Shown here: positions 54,792 to 64,000 of the stretch, piece after piece | Layout: every line of letters starts with the position of its first letter | Numbering within the stretch: position 1 is the stretch's first letter | Origin: Variovorax sp. IB41 | GTDB taxonomy: Bacteria > Pseudomonadota > Gammaproteobacteria > Burkholderiales > Burkholderiaceae_C | Direction: 5' to 3' | Length of the DNA stretch: 64,000 nucleotides | Assembly (NCBI RefSeq): GCF_016405905.1 | Contig: NZ_JAEFCB010000007.1 | Span: forward strand, 107,024 to 171,023 | Notes under the pieces: model-generated | Told to the model about the DNA's origin: nothing | The model's database searches: none | The model's input: only the letters and a program-made list of their open reading frames with translations | Made by a program: the position numbers and the translations under genes

Positions 54792-56426
54792 TCAGTGACG
54801 GAAGTGGCGCACGCCGGACAGGACCATCACCACGCCGCGCTCGTCAGCGGCATCGATCACTTCCTGGTCGCGCATCGAACCACCCGGCTGGATCACGCTG
54901 CTCGCGCCCGCATCCACCACCACATCGAGGCCGTCACGGAACGGGAAGAAGGCATCGCTCGCGACCGCCGTGCCCTTGAGCGACAGGCCCGCGTGCTCGG
55001 CCTTGATGCTCGCGATGCGGGCCGAATCGAGGCGGCTCATCTGGCCCGCGCCGACGCCCATCGTCATGCCGTCGGCACAGAACACGATCGCGTTGCTCTT
55101 CACGAACTTCGCGACCTTCCATGCGAACAGCAGGTCCTGCAGTTGCTGGGGCGTGGGCTGCTTCTTGCTCACCACCTTGAGGTCGCTCTCCGCGAGCTCG
55201 TGGTTGTCGGCGGTCTGCATGAGGAGGCCCGAGCCGACGCGCTTGACGTCCATCAGGTTGCGGCCGTTTTCCCAATCGGTCTTGCCGCCCGGCGGCAGCG
55301 CGATCTCGAGCACGCGCACGTTGAGCTTGACCTTGGTGGCCTGGAACACCGCGAGCGCCTCGGGGGTGTAGCCCGGCGCCATCAGCACTTCGACGAACTG
55401 CTTGGCAATCGCCTGCGCCGTCTCGCCGTCCACCGGACGGTTGAACGCGATGATGCCGCCGAAGGCCGAGGTCGGATCGGTCTTGAAGGCCTTGGCGTAG
55501 GCCTCGTTCGCGTCCTTGCCCACGGCCACGCCGCAGGGGTTGGCGTGCTTGACGATCACGCACGCCGCGGGCCCGACGGGTCCGCCTTCGGCGTACGTGT
55601 CGAAGCTCTTGACGCATTCCCACGCCGCATCGGCGTCGGCGATGTTGTTGTAGCTCAGCTCCTTGCCCTGCAGCTGTTTGGCCGAGACGAGCGAGCCGGG
55701 CGCCGGATGCAGGTCACGGTAGAACGCGGCCTGCTGGTGCGGGTTCTCGCCGTAGCGCAGGTCCTGCACCTTCACGAAGCGGCCGTTGCTCTGCGCGGGG
55801 AAGAGCGAACGCGTCGGCGCAGGCTGGCCGATGCTGGCATCGAAGTCGATGGCCGAGAGGTAGTCGCTGATCGCGCCGTCGTAGTCGGCGATGCGGTTGA
55901 ACGCGGCCACCGAGAACGCGAACTTGGTCTTGTCGCTGAGCTTGCCGCCGGCCTTCAGTTCTGCGAGCGCCACGGGGTACTGCGCCGCGTCGGTGAGCAC
56001 GCCCACGTCCTTCCAGTTCTTGGCCGCGCTGCGCACCATGGCTGGGCCGCCGATGTCGATGTTCTCGATCGCGTCCTCCAGCGTGCAGCCGGGCTTGGCC
56101 ACGGTCGATTCGAACGGGTAGAGATTGACGATCAGGAGGTCGATGGTGTCGATGCCGTGCTCCTTGATCGCCGCCACGTGCGCGGGCACATCGCGCCGCG
56201 CGAGCAGGCCGCCGTGGATCTTGGGATGCAGCGTCTTCACGCGGCCGTCGAGCATTTCGGGAAAGCCGGTGTGGTCGGCAACCTCGGTCACCGGCAGGCC
56301 CGCGTCTGCGAGCAGCTTGGCGGTGCCGCCGGTGGACAGCAGCTTGATGCCCAACGCATGCAGCGCCTGGGCGAATTCGAGGATGCCGGTCTTGTCGGAA
56401 ACGGAGATGAGTGCGGTCTGAGCCAT
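54792..56426 (-). CDS. purH: Bifunctional AICAR transformylase/IMP cyclohydrolase
   Basis: Catalyses the last two steps of IMP synthesis. 544 residues. The N-terminal cyclohydrolase half has [31 protein letters not shown] and [18 protein letters not shown]. The C-terminal transformylase half begins [15 protein letters not shown], with the catalytic-type [11 protein letters not shown] and [15 protein letters not shown]. It lies 15 bp after fis on the minus strand, so dusB-fis-purH could be one transcript. Confidence 0.97.
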   Translation of the reverse strand: MAQTALISVSDKTGILEFAQALHALGIKLLSTGGTAKLLADAGLPVTEVADHTGFPEMLDGRVKTLHPKIHGGLLARRDVPAHVAAIKEHGIDTIDLLIVNLYPFESTVAKPGCTLEDAIENIDIGGPAMVRSAAKNWKDVGVLTDAAQYPVALAELKAGGKLSDKTKFAFSVAAFNRIADYDGAISDYLSAIDFDASIGQPAPTRSLFPAQSNGRFVKVQDLRYGENPHQQAAFYRDLHPAPGSLVSAKQLQGKELSYNNIADADAAWECVKSFDTYAEGGPVGPAACVIVKHANPCGVAVGKDANEAYAKAFKTDPTSAFGGIIAFNRPVDGETAQAIAKQFVEVLMAPGYTPEALAVFQATKVKLNVRVLEIALPPGGKTDWENGRNLMDVKRVGSGLLMQTADNHELAESDLKVVSKKQPTPQQLQDLLFAWKVAKFVKSNAIVFCADGMTMGVGAGQMSRLDSARIASIKAEHAGLSLKGTAVASDAFFPFRDGLDVVVDAGASSVIQPGGSMRDQEVIDAADERGVVMVLSGVRHFRH

Positions 56427-56441
56427 GGGATATGCCGGTGG

Positions 56442-56678
56442 TTATTTCAAAAGTTTGTGCTCGACCAGCTTCTTGCGAAGGGTGTTGCGATTCAGGCCCA
56501 GCCATTGCGCGGCCTTCGACTGGTTGCCTTCCGCGCGCGTCATCACGACATCGAGCAAAGGCTTCTCGACCACGCGCACGAGCATCTCGTACATGCCGTC
56601 GGGTTCGGTGCCGCGCAGATCGCGAAAGTAGCTGTCCAGACTGGTGCGCACGCAGTCTTCGATGTGTTTCTTGCTCAT
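56442..56678 (-). CDS. fis: DNA-binding protein Fis
   Basis: 78 residues, shorter than enterobacterial Fis as usual in betaproteobacteria. From the ATG of MSKKHIEDCVRTSLDSYFRDL. The C-terminal helix-turn-helix is TRAEGNQSKAAQWLGLNRNTLRKKL. A nucleoid protein influencing rRNA and growth-phase promoters. It follows dusB by 19 bp, the classical dusB-fis arrangement. Confidence 0.94.
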   Translation of the reverse strand: MSKKHIEDCVRTSLDSYFRDLRGTEPDGMYEMLVRVVEKPLLDVVMTRAEGNQSKAAQWLGLNRNTLRKKLVEHKLLK

Positions 56679-56697
56679 TGCTTCTTCTCTTCTTCTC

Positions 56698-57759
56698 TCA
56701 ATCGACGGCGCAGGCCGCCTCCTCTTCTTCACCGGACAGCTCTTCGGCCGCCTGGTGCTCGGGCATGCGTTCCATGCGGTCCGCAAGCCCGTCGAAATAG
56801 TCGCCGACCGCGCGCAGCTGTTCGGCGCAGTCCTCGATGGTGTTCATCGTGGCGCGAAACGCTTCGCCGTCGGGAAGCGTGCGCACATACCAGCCGATGT
56901 GCTTGCGCGCGGTGCGCACGCCGCTGAAATCGCCGTAGAGCGCGTAGTGCTCCACCAGGTGATCCAGCAGCAGGCGGCGCACCTCGGCGACCAGCGGCGG
57001 CGCGCGGTGCGTGCCGGTGTCCAGGAAGTGCGCGATCTCGCGAAAGATCCAGGGCCGGCCCTGCGCGGCGCGGCCGATCATCACCGCGTCGGCGCCGGTG
57101 GCCGCGAGCACGTCGCGCGCCTTCTCGGGCGAGGTGACGTCGCCGTTGGCCACCACCGGCACGCGCACCGCGGCCTTCACTGCCGCGATGGTGTCGTACT
57201 CGGCGTGGCCCTTGTAGCCTTGCTCGCGCGTGCGGCCGTGCACGGTGAGCATCTGCACGCCGGCCGATTCGAAATCGCGCGCGAGCTTCACCGCGTTGCG
57301 GTTGTCCTGGCTCCAGCCGGTGCGCATCTTGAGCGTGATCGGCACGTTGTAGGGCTGCGCCGCATCGACCACGGCCTGCACGATTTCAAGCGCCAGCGGC
57401 TCGTCGCGCATCAGCGCGGAACCGGCCCACTTGTTGCAGACCTTCTTGGCCGGGCAGCCCATGTTGATGTCGATGATCTGCGCGCCGCGCTCGATGTTGT
57501 AGACCGTGGCCTCGGCCATCATGGCCGCGTCGGTGCCGGCGATCTGCACCGCGATGGGGCCCGGTTCGCCGTCGTGGTTGGCACGGCGCGATGTCTTGAG
57601 CGTGCCCCAGAGTTCCTTGCGCGAGGTGACCATCTCGCTGACCGCATAGCCCGCGCCCAGTTCGCGGCACAGCATGCGGAAGGGCCGGTCCGTCACGCCG
57701 GCCATGGGCGCGACGAACAGGCGGTTTTCCAGCGTGTGGGTGCCGATCTGCAAGGTCAT
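56698..57759 (-). CDS. dusB: tRNA-dihydrouridine synthase B
   Basis: Reduces uridines in the tRNA D-loop with FMN and NADPH. 353 residues from the ATG of MTLQIGTHTLENRLFVAPMAGVTDRP. FMN motif VAPMAGVTDRPFR, active-site Cys region NMGCPAKKVCNKWAGSALM, and VVANGDVTSPEKAR with VMIGRAAQGRPWIF. A longer frame upstream lacks homology. Heads the fis-purH run. Confidence 0.95.
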   Translation of the reverse strand: MTLQIGTHTLENRLFVAPMAGVTDRPFRMLCRELGAGYAVSEMVTSRKELWGTLKTSRRANHDGEPGPIAVQIAGTDAAMMAEATVYNIERGAQIIDINMGCPAKKVCNKWAGSALMRDEPLALEIVQAVVDAAQPYNVPITLKMRTGWSQDNRNAVKLARDFESAGVQMLTVHGRTREQGYKGHAEYDTIAAVKAAVRVPVVANGDVTSPEKARDVLAATGADAVMIGRAAQGRPWIFREIAHFLDTGTHRAPPLVAEVRRLLLDHLVEHYALYGDFSGVRTARKHIGWYVRTLPDGEAFRATMNTIEDCAEQLRAVGDYFDGLADRMERMPEHQAAEELSGEEEEAACAVD

Positions 57760-57933
57760 GGGAAAGGAGGCGGTGCGCGTTCGGCTGCTGAAAAATGAGG
57801 CACGATTGTAGCCACCTGCGATTTCAGCGACTGAAACGATTTGCGCCCGCGGGACAGGCGTAAACACCAATGTTTCGCGGGGCCTTCTCCGACGCCGCGG
57901 CGATGTGGGCGCTGCCTATACTGCGCCGACCTT

Positions 57934-58404
57934 ATGCAAGCCTGGCTCGACTCCCTCATGGCGCTGCTGGCGCTGCCGCAGTACGGTCTCTCGACGCTGT
58001 TCGTCGCCGCTTTCGTCTCGGCCACGCTGCTGCCGGTGGGCTCCGAGCCCATCCTCTTCGGCCTGCTCAGGCTCAACCCCGACATGTTCTGGTCCGCCAT
58101 CGCGGTGGCAACGGTGGGCAACACGCTGGGCGGCGCGGTCGACTGGTGGATGGGCTACGGCGCGCACAAGGTCGCTGACAAATACTCGCACTCGAAACAC
58201 CACGTGCGCGTACTCGGCTGGCTCGAACGGCTCGGGCCGAAGGCGTGTCTCCTGAGCTGGCTGCCGCTGGTGGGCGATCCGCTGTGCGCGGTCGCGGGCT
58301 GGCTCAAGCTGCCGTTCTGGCCGTGCCTGGGCTACATGGCCATTGGGAAGTTCCTGCGCTACGTCTGCATGACGGTCGCGCTGATCTACATCTTCCCGAA
58401 CTGA
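57934..58404 (+). CDS. YqaA/SNARE-associated family membrane protein
   Basis: 156 residues from the ATG of MQAWLDSLMALLALPQYG. A DedA-superfamily (YqaA) membrane protein: hydrophobic segments LSTLFVAAFVSATLLPVGSEP, FWSAIAVATVGNTLGGAVDW and LSWLPLVGDPLCAVAGWL with the GDP-type motif of the family. A long upstream frame is not supported. Possibly lipid-flippase-related; function unproven. Confidence 0.85.
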   Translation: MQAWLDSLMALLALPQYGLSTLFVAAFVSATLLPVGSEPILFGLLRLNPDMFWSAIAVATVGNTLGGAVDWWMGYGAHKVADKYSHSKHHVRVLGWLERLGPKACLLSWLPLVGDPLCAVAGWLKLPFWPCLGYMAIGKFLRYVCMTVALIYIFPN

Positions 58405-58411
58405 AGCAACC

Positions 58412-59086
58412 TCAGCTCAACAGGCCGTAGGGACCGCCGCGTTCCAGCGCGCGCTTGTAAGCCGGTCGCGCATGGATGCGCTCGAGGTACCCCATGAGCT
58501 TCGGCCGTTTCGCATCGAGCCCACCGCGCGCCTGCGAGGCCTCGACCACGAAGCTCATCTGGATGTCGGCGCCCGTGAATTCATCGCCGGCGAACCACTC
58601 GCTCTTGCCCAGTTCGGACTCCATGTAGTTCAGGTGGCTCGCGATGTTCGGGTTGATGAACGCCGACTTCGCCTTCGCCGCGATGGCCTTGGCCACCGGC
58701 TTGGCGAAGAAGGGCATCTTGCTCGTCTCGATCCGGTCGAACACCAGCTTGAGCAACAGCGGCGACATCGCCGTGCCCTCGGCGAAATGCAGCCAGTAGC
58801 GATAGCGCAACGCCTCGGGCGTGCCGGCCGCGGGCGCAAGGCGGCCGTGGCCGTAGCGCTCGATCACCGTCTCGATCACCGCGCCCGATTCCGCGAGCGT
58901 GAGGCCGTCGTCCGTCGTCACCACCGGCGACTTGCCAAGCGGGTGAATGGCCTTGAGCGAAGCGGGCGCCAACATGGTTTGCGGATCGCGCTGGTAGTGG
59001 ACGATCTCGTACGGCAGTTCGAGTTCTTCGAGCAGCCAGAGCACGCGCTGCGAACGCGAGTTGTTGAGATGGTGGACGGTGAGCAT
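58412..59086 (-). CDS. Glutathione S-transferase family protein
   Basis: 224 residues from the ATG of MLTVHHLNNSRSQRV. The N-terminal thioredoxin-like domain has the Ser active-site region NNSRSQRVLWLLEEL, and SPVVTTDDGLTLAESGAVIETVIERYG. The C-terminal helical domain has FTGADIQMSFVVEA. Cytosolic detoxification enzyme; substrate unknown. It is convergent with the YqaA-like gene by 7 bp. Confidence 0.9.
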   Translation of the reverse strand: MLTVHHLNNSRSQRVLWLLEELELPYEIVHYQRDPQTMLAPASLKAIHPLGKSPVVTTDDGLTLAESGAVIETVIERYGHGRLAPAAGTPEALRYRYWLHFAEGTAMSPLLLKLVFDRIETSKMPFFAKPVAKAIAAKAKSAFINPNIASHLNYMESELGKSEWFAGDEFTGADIQMSFVVEASQARGGLDAKRPKLMGYLERIHARPAYKRALERGGPYGLLS

Positions 59087-59205
59087 GGGGCGAGCCTTGT
59101 GGGTGAATTCGGGGCGCGCGCAGTCTAACAACAGGGCCGTTGGCAACGGCGACTCAGCGCCATCGCCTACGGCAACCGAAGCGCGCGCTTCCTAGACTCG
59201 GGTCG

Positions 59206-60201
59206 ATGAAGAAATACATCCGGCCTTGCAAGCCCCTGGCAGCCGGCCTCTGGCTCGGCGTGCTGGCCTGTCACGCATGGGCGCTGCAGCCCGAGGAAGT
59301 TTTTCGCAAGGCATCGCCCGCGGTCTGGACCGTGAAGGGCGACCAGGGCAACGACAAGACCAGCGTCGGCAGCGCGGTCGCCGTGACGCCCGCCGCGCTG
59401 GCCACGGCGTGCCATGTGGTGAACGGCGCCATGTCGGCCACCGTGACGCAGGGCCAGGCCACCATCAGGATCAAGAGCATCCTGCGCGACCCCGATCCGT
59501 CGCGCGACCTGTGCGTGCTGATGACCGAAACGCCGCTGCAGTTGCCCGCCGTGCAGATCGCACCGGCCGACCAGCTGCGCGTCGGCCAGCGCGTGTTCGC
59601 TATCGGCAGTCCGCACGGCCTCGAGCTCACCCTGACCGAAGGACTGATCTCCGCACTGAGGCCGAGGGCGCAGGGCCAGTTGCCGATCATCCAGACCTCC
59701 GCGCCGGTGTCCTCGGGCTCGAGCGGCGGCGGCCTCTTCGATGACGAAGGCCGGCTGGTCGGCGTCACCGACAGCGTGGCGCCCGGCGGCGCGAACCTGG
59801 GCTTTGCCTATCCGGCGCAATGGGTGATGGAACTGCCGCCGCGCGTGATCGCGGAGATGACGAAGTGGCGCGAGCTGCTCAAGAACGTCGGCGTGGCGCT
59901 CGGCCCCAACGGCGAGCCCACGCCCTCAGGCCATGCCGACCTGGCCGACGAGGCCGGCCTGCCGGTCGTCGGCACCGACCCCGGGCAGATACGCGCCGCG
60001 TACCGCCAGTTTCTGCTGCAGGCGCGGCCGCGTGCGTTCCTGATCACGAGCGACAACAAGTTCGGCACCGCCACCAATTCGGCCGCGCTGACCGAGCACC
60101 TCAAGGGCTGCGCGGAGCGCAAGGTGGTGTGCGCGGCCTATGCGGTGGACAACACGGTGGTGTGGGGCAAGCAGCAGCCCGCCAAGAGCGCTACGAACTG
60201 A
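59206..60201 (+). CDS. Exported trypsin-like serine protease with unknown C-terminal region
   Basis: 331 residues from the ATG of [16 protein letters not shown] signal peptide ends near [10 protein letters not shown] trypsin-like (HtrA-type) domain has the His of ALATACHVV, the Asp of [10 protein letters not shown] and the Ser of [12 protein letters not shown], with [17 protein letters not shown]. No PDZ domain. The last about 100 residues (from [10 protein letters not shown]) are not recognised. It overlaps ychF by 11 bases at the 3' end. Confidence 0.85.
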   Translation: MKKYIRPCKPLAAGLWLGVLACHAWALQPEEVFRKASPAVWTVKGDQGNDKTSVGSAVAVTPAALATACHVVNGAMSATVTQGQATIRIKSILRDPDPSRDLCVLMTETPLQLPAVQIAPADQLRVGQRVFAIGSPHGLELTLTEGLISALRPRAQGQLPIIQTSAPVSSGSSGGGLFDDEGRLVGVTDSVAPGGANLGFAYPAQWVMELPPRVIAEMTKWRELLKNVGVALGPNGEPTPSGHADLADEAGLPVVGTDPGQIRAAYRQFLLQARPRAFLITSDNKFGTATNSAALTEHLKGCAERKVVCAAYAVDNTVVWGKQQPAKSATN

Positions 60202-61282
60202 ACAGGAAGTTCATCACGTCGCCATCCTTGACGACGTATTCCTTGCCTTCCGACCGCATCTTCCCCGCGTCCTTGGCGCCCTGCTCGCCCTTGAACGCGA
60301 TGTAGTCGTCGAACGCGATGGTCTGGGCGCGGATGTAACCCTTCTCGAAATCGCCGTGGATCACGCCGGCCGCTTGCGGGCCGGTGTCGCCGATGTGGAT
60401 GGTCCAGGCGCGCACTTCCTTCACGCCGGCGGTGAAGTAGGTCTGCAGGCCGAGCAGCTTGAAGGCCGCGCGGATCAGGCGATTGAGGCCCGGCTCGTCC
60501 TGGCCGATTTCGGCGAGGAACATCTTCTTGTCCTCGTCGTCCATCTCGGCCAGGTCCGCTTCGATCTTGGCGCAGATGGCGACCACGGGCGCGCCCTGCT
60601 TGGCGGCGTATTCGCGCAGGCGATCGAGGTAGGGGTTGTTCTCGAAGCCGTCTTCGGCCACGTTGCCCACGAACATCGCGGGCTTGGCGGTGATGAGCGT
60701 GAAGCTCTTGACCAGCGGCTGCTCTTCCTTGGTGAACTCGAGTGCGCGCACCGGCGTGTTCTCGTTCAGCGCGGCCTGGCAGCGCTCCAGGAGGCCGACG
60801 AGCTTCTGCGCTTCCTTGTCGCCCGAGCGCGCGACCTTGGTGTGGCGATGCAGCGCCTTCTCGACCGTGGCGAGGTCGGCCAGGCACAGCTCGGTCTGGA
60901 TCACTTCGATGTCGGAAATCGGGTCGACCTTGCCGGCCACATGGATCACGTTGTCGTCGTCGAAGCAGCGCACCACGTTCACCGTGGCGTCGGTTTCGCG
61001 GATGTGCGCGAGGAACTTGTTGCCCAGGCCCTCGCCGGTGCTGGCGCCGGCCACGAGGCCGGCGATGTCGACGAACTCGACGATGGCGGGCACCACGCGC
61101 TCGGGGCCGACGATCGCGCTCAGTTGCGCAAGCCGCGGATCGGGCACTTCCACCACGCCCACGTTGGGCTCGATGGTGCAGAACGGATAGTTTTCCGCTG
61201 CGATGCCGGCCTTGGTCAACGCATTGAAAAGAGTGGATTTACCGACGTTGGGCAGGCCGACGATGCCGCATTGCAAACTCAT
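60191..61282 (-). CDS. ychF: Redox-regulated ATPase YchF
   Basis: 363 residues from the ATG of [23 protein letters not shown], preceded by a good RBS. An Obg-related GTPase-fold ATPase: P-loop GLPNVGKST, the switch region [28 protein letters not shown], and the C-terminal TGS-like domain with [18 protein letters not shown] and [17 protein letters not shown]. It is a ribosome-associated protein in other bacteria. Its 3' end overlaps the protease gene. Confidence 0.95.
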   Translation of the reverse strand: MSLQCGIVGLPNVGKSTLFNALTKAGIAAENYPFCTIEPNVGVVEVPDPRLAQLSAIVGPERVVPAIVEFVDIAGLVAGASTGEGLGNKFLAHIRETDATVNVVRCFDDDNVIHVAGKVDPISDIEVIQTELCLADLATVEKALHRHTKVARSGDKEAQKLVGLLERCQAALNENTPVRALEFTKEEQPLVKSFTLITAKPAMFVGNVAEDGFENNPYLDRLREYAAKQGAPVVAICAKIEADLAEMDDEDKKMFLAEIGQDEPGLNRLIRAAFKLLGLQTYFTAGVKEVRAWTIHIGDTGPQAAGVIHGDFEKGYIRAQTIAFDDYIAFKGEQGAKDAGKMRSEGKEYVVKDGDVMNFLFSS

Positions 61283-61394
61283 GGGAGGTCCTCTTGGGTA
61301 ACCCGCGATTTTAGGCGACCATGGTTTCATGCCCGCGCTTCCGGTCTTCGGCCACTTCCGCCATCGCCCGAAAGCTCAGGGTTAAACCCGATTA

Positions 61395-61418
61395 GCAAAC
61401 GTTTGCGCAAACGTTTTC
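61395..61418. promoter_or_regulatory. Two back-to-back LacI-family operators
   Basis: GCAAACGTTTGC (perfect 12-base palindrome) is followed at once by GCAAACGTTTTC. Both fit the GCAAACGTTTGC consensus of RbsR/PurR/LacI-type repressors. A TAATAT follows at 61425-61430 as a -10 candidate, 53 bp before the binding-protein ATG. The repressor is not in the window. Confidence 0.75.
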
Positions 61419-61482
61419 GTTGGTTAATATCGGAGCCCCCGGCAGAGACCGGCGTACCGCTCAACCACCTCAGGAGACAACC

Positions 61483-62436
61483 ATGAAGTTCACCCGCCGC
61501 ACCCTGCAAAGCGCCGCCGCGCTCACGCTGCTGGGCGCCATCGCCGCCACGCCCTCCTTCGCGCAGGACAAGCCCAAGGTCGCGCTGGTCATGAAGTCGC
61601 TGGCCAACGAGTTCTTCCGCACCATGGAAGACGGCGCCAAGGCGCACAACAAGGCCAATGCCGCCAAGTACACGCTGGTGGCCAATGGCATCAAGGACGA
61701 GACCGACACCGCCGCCCAGATCAAGATGGTCGAGCAGATGGTGGCCCAGAAGATCAACGCGCTGGTCATCGCGCCGGCCGATTCGAAGGCCCTCGTGCCG
61801 GTGATCAAGGCCGCGATCGACAAGGGCATCCTGGTGGTCAACATCGACAACCAGCTCGACGCCGCGGCGCTCAAGGAAAAGGGCATCCAGGTGCCCTTCG
61901 TCGGCCCCGACAACCGCGCCGGCGCCAAGCTGGTGGGCGACGCGCTGGCCAAGGAGCTGAAGGCGGGCGACAAGGTCGGGATCATCGAAGGCGTCTCGAC
62001 CACCTTCAATGCGCAGCAGCGCACCCTCGGCTACCAGGACGCCATGAAGGCCGCCAACGTGACGGTGGTGGGCGTGCAGTCGGGCCAGTGGGAAATCGAC
62101 AAGGGCAACACGGTGGCCGCCGGCATGATGCGCGAGCACCCGGATCTCAAGGCGCTGCTCGCCGGCAACGACAGCATGGCGCTGGGCGCGGTGGCAGCGG
62201 TGAAGGCCGCGGGCAAGACCGGCAAGGTGCTGGTGGTGGGCTACGACAACATCGGCGCCATCAAGCCGATGCTGGCCGACGGCCGCGTGCTCGCCACGGC
62301 CGACCAGTTCGCCGCCAAGCAGGCGGTGTTCGGCATCGAGACCGCGCTCAAGGCCATCGCCGACAAGAAGAAGCAGTCGGAGATGCCCGCCGAAGTGAAG
62401 ACCGACGTGGTGCTGGTCACCAAGGGCTCCAAGTAA
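61483..62436 (+). CDS. Sugar ABC transporter periplasmic binding protein
   Basis: 317 residues, preceded by CAGGAGACAACC. Signal peptide MKFTRRTLQSAAALTLLGA to about 28 (SFAQDKP). The mature part is a type I binding protein of the ribose/galactose group: ALVMKSLANEFFRTMEDG, NALVIAPADSKALVPVIK, FVGPDNRAGAKLVGDALA and LAGNDSMALGAVAAV. It likely binds a pentose or polyol. First gene of an ABC operon under a LacI-type operator; the ATPase follows after a repeat. Confidence 0.92.
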   Translation: MKFTRRTLQSAAALTLLGAIAATPSFAQDKPKVALVMKSLANEFFRTMEDGAKAHNKANAAKYTLVANGIKDETDTAAQIKMVEQMVAQKINALVIAPADSKALVPVIKAAIDKGILVVNIDNQLDAAALKEKGIQVPFVGPDNRAGAKLVGDALAKELKAGDKVGIIEGVSTTFNAQQRTLGYQDAMKAANVTVVGVQSGQWEIDKGNTVAAGMMREHPDLKALLAGNDSMALGAVAAVKAAGKTGKVLVVGYDNIGAIKPMLADGRVLATADQFAAKQAVFGIETALKAIADKKKQSEMPAEVKTDVVLVTKGSK

Positions 62437-62441
62437 ATGTT

Positions 62442-62535
62442 GCTCGCCCCCAGGCTGCGCGCACTTCGTGTCGCTTCGCCAACCCCCTGCCGGGGGCAAC
62501 ACCTGAGGCCCGGCAAAGCCGGTTCCTCGGTGTTT
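62442..62535. repeat. Palindromic intergenic repeat, family 3, copy 3
   Basis: GCTCGCCCCCAGGCTGCGCG, CACTTCGTGTCGCTTCGCC, CCCCC-TGCC-GGGGG, then AACACCTGAGG with CCTCGGTGTT. Compared with copy 2 one stem pair is changed on both sides, so pairing is kept. It is inside the transporter operon, between the binding-protein and ATPase genes. Confidence 0.8.
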
Positions 62536-62559
62536 CTGGAATGAATGAGGTTGCCATCG

Positions 62560-64000
62560 ATGGCTGATAACGATCGCAGCGCGCCGGTGCTCTCGCTGAG
62601 CGCGCTCGGCAAGGACTACGCGGCGCCGGTGCTGGACGACGTGTCGATCGTGCTGAACGCCGGCGAAGTGCTCGCCCTCACGGGTGAGAACGGCGCCGGC
62701 AAGAGCACGCTCTCCAAGATCGTCTGCGGTCTGGTGCAGCCCACGCGCGGCCAGATGCTGCTGGACGGCAAGCCCTTCCAGCCCGCCTCCCGCCGCGATG
62801 CCGAGCGCCTGGGCGTGCGCATGGTGATGCAGGAACTGGGGCTGGTCACCACGCTGTCGGTGGCCGAGAACCTGCTGCTCGACCGCCTGCCCAACAAGAC
62901 CGGCTGGATTCGCAAGGCGAAGCTCCACGAGCTGGCCGCGCGCCAGCTCGCCAAGATCGGCATGGAGAACATCGACCCCGCCACGCCCGTCGCGCGGTTG
63001 GGCATCGGCCAGCAGCAGATGGTGGAAATCGCGCGCAACCTGCAGGACGACACGCGCGTGCTGGTGCTCGACGAGCCCACCGCGATGCTCACGCCCCGCG
63101 AGACCTCGCACCTCTTCGAGCAGATCGAACTGCTGAAGGCGCGCGGCGTGGCGATCGTCTACGTGTCGCACCGCCTGGAAGAACTGCAGCGCATCGCCGA
63201 CCGCGTGGCGGTGCTGCGCGACGGCAAGCTGGTGGACGTGCGCGCCATGGCCGGCGTGCGCGAATCCGAACTCGTGCAGCGCATGGTCGGCCGCGCGGTG
63301 CACGAGCACGAAGGGCGCGCGCGCCGCGTCGCCGGGCCGGTGCTGCTGAGCGCGCGCGGCCTCGGCCGGGCGCAGATGGTGCGCGATGTCGACATCGACC
63401 TGCGCGCCGGAGAAATCATGGGCCTCGCGGGTCTCGTCGGCTCGGGCCGGACCGAGCTGGTGCGCCTCCTGTTCGGCGCCGACCGCGCGGACCGCGGCGA
63501 GATTTCGCTCCACGACCCGAAGTCTGGCGCAGAGCCGGTACAGCGCGTGCGCAAGGGCTGGCGCTCGCCGATGCAGGCGATTCGCGCCGGCATCGGCCTC
63601 GTCACCGAAGACCGCAAGTCGCAGGGCCTGCTCCTCACGCAATCGATCCGCGTCAACGCGACGCTCAGCGACCTGGGCGCGATCTCGCACGCCGGCTGGC
63701 TGCAGCGCGCCAAGGAACGCAGCATCGCGCGGCAACTGGTGGAGCTCTTGCGCATCCGCTCGCGCAGCATCGAACAACCCGTCGCCACGTTGAGCGGCGG
63801 CAACCAGCAGAAGGTGGTGTTCGCGCGCTGGCTGCACCGCGAATGCAAGGTGCTGCTGCTGGACGAACCCACGCGCGGCGTGGACGTCGGTGCGCGCGCC
63901 GATCTCTACGCCGAACTCGACCGCATGACCGACGCCGGCAAGGCGCTCCTGATGGTCTCGAGCGACCTGCGCGAACTGATGGCGATGTGCGACCGCATCG
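62560..64000 (+). CDS. Sugar ABC transporter ATPase, RbsA/XylG-like, C-terminus beyond window
   Basis: About 480 residues visible of a dual-ATPase subunit. First cassette: Walker A GENGAGKST (about 42-50), signature IGQQQMVEIARNL, Walker B LVLDEPTAMLTPRE. Second cassette: GLVGSGRTELVRLLFGA in the degenerate Walker A position, signature LSGGNQQKVVFARWL, Walker B LLLDEPTRGVDVGARAD. This layout fits ribose or xylose-type importers. Cut by the window edge. Confidence 0.92.
   Translation, partial: MADNDRSAPVLSLSALGKDYAAPVLDDVSIVLNAGEVLALTGENGAGKSTLSKIVCGLVQPTRGQMLLDGKPFQPASRRDAERLGVRMVMQELGLVTTLSVAENLLLDRLPNKTGWIRKAKLHELAARQLAKIGMENIDPATPVARLGIGQQQMVEIARNLQDDTRVLVLDEPTAMLTPRETSHLFEQIELLKARGVAIVYVSHRLEELQRIADRVAVLRDGKLVDVRAMAGVRESELVQRMVGRAVHEHEGRARRVAGPVLLSARGLGRAQMVRDVDIDLRAGEIMGLAGLVGSGRTELVRLLFGADRADRGEISLHDPKSGAEPVQRVRKGWRSPMQAIRAGIGLVTEDRKSQGLLLTQSIRVNATLSDLGAISHAGWLQRAKERSIARQLVELLRIRSRSIEQPVATLSGGNQQKVVFARWLHRECKVLLLDEPTRGVDVGARADLYAELDRMTDAGKALLMVSSDLRELMAMCDRI

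Noticed and set aside
61327-63837. 836-aa open frame on the minus strand
   Set aside because: Antisense to the binding protein and ABC ATPase, and it runs through a repeat element; no motifs recognised.

Overview
The window looks like a chromosomal segment of a Comamonadaceae betaproteobacterium, most likely Variovorax or a close relative. The reasons are the high GC content, two solute-binding proteins of the tripartite tricarboxylate transporter (TTT) type, the dusB-fis pair, a pil/chp chemosensory operon, and three families of dispersed palindromic intergenic repeats typical of this group. Both ends cut a gene: an oxalate/formate antiporter on the left and a sugar ABC ATPase on the right.

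Positions 1-14.5 kb hold an oxalate-degradation locus. It has an OxlT-type antiporter (partial), oxalyl-CoA decarboxylase, two formyl-CoA transferases with a stand-alone PAS protein between them, and a second minus-strand run encoding an unknown 110-aa protein, a succinyl-CoA-synthetase-like pair, an FAH-family hydrolase, a ketopantoate-reductase-like enzyme and pyruvate kinase. A compact Crp/Fnr-type regulator is divergent from oxc. Four copies of an FNR-like box, TTGAC-N4-GTCAA, lie upstream of oxlT, of a 57-aa small protein, between oxc and the regulator, and upstream of a TTT transporter operon at 14.6-18.7 kb. Together they suggest one regulon covering oxalate uptake and catabolism.

Positions 19-30 kb carry tRNA-Arg(CCT), metE with divergent metR, and a methylcitrate-cycle operon (thioesterase, prpC, a solute-binding protein, acnD, prpF, a PrpB-like lyase). 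No regulator gene is visible beside that operon, but its upstream region carries repeated TTGCGAA motifs.

Positions 30-36 kb are mixed: an AhpD-like protein, a secreted cupin, a nitroreductase, several small unknown proteins, a site-2-protease homologue that has lost its catalytic residues, and two very small membrane proteins (40 and 25 aa).

Positions 35.5-41.6 kb contain a tightly overlapped operon algH-ruvX-pyrR-pyrB-pyrX-plsC, with a photolyase gene divergent from algH. Positions 41.7-51.4 kb hold the pilG-pilH-pilI-pilJ-chpA operon for type IV pilus chemosensing. Then come rubredoxin, a divergent ThiD-like kinase, hemL, a PagP-like outer-membrane protein, purH-fis-dusB, a YqaA-family membrane protein, a glutathione transferase, a periplasmic serine protease and ychF. 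The window ends in a LacI-type-controlled sugar ABC transporter operon.

All calls come from reading translations and motifs by eye; no database search was run.
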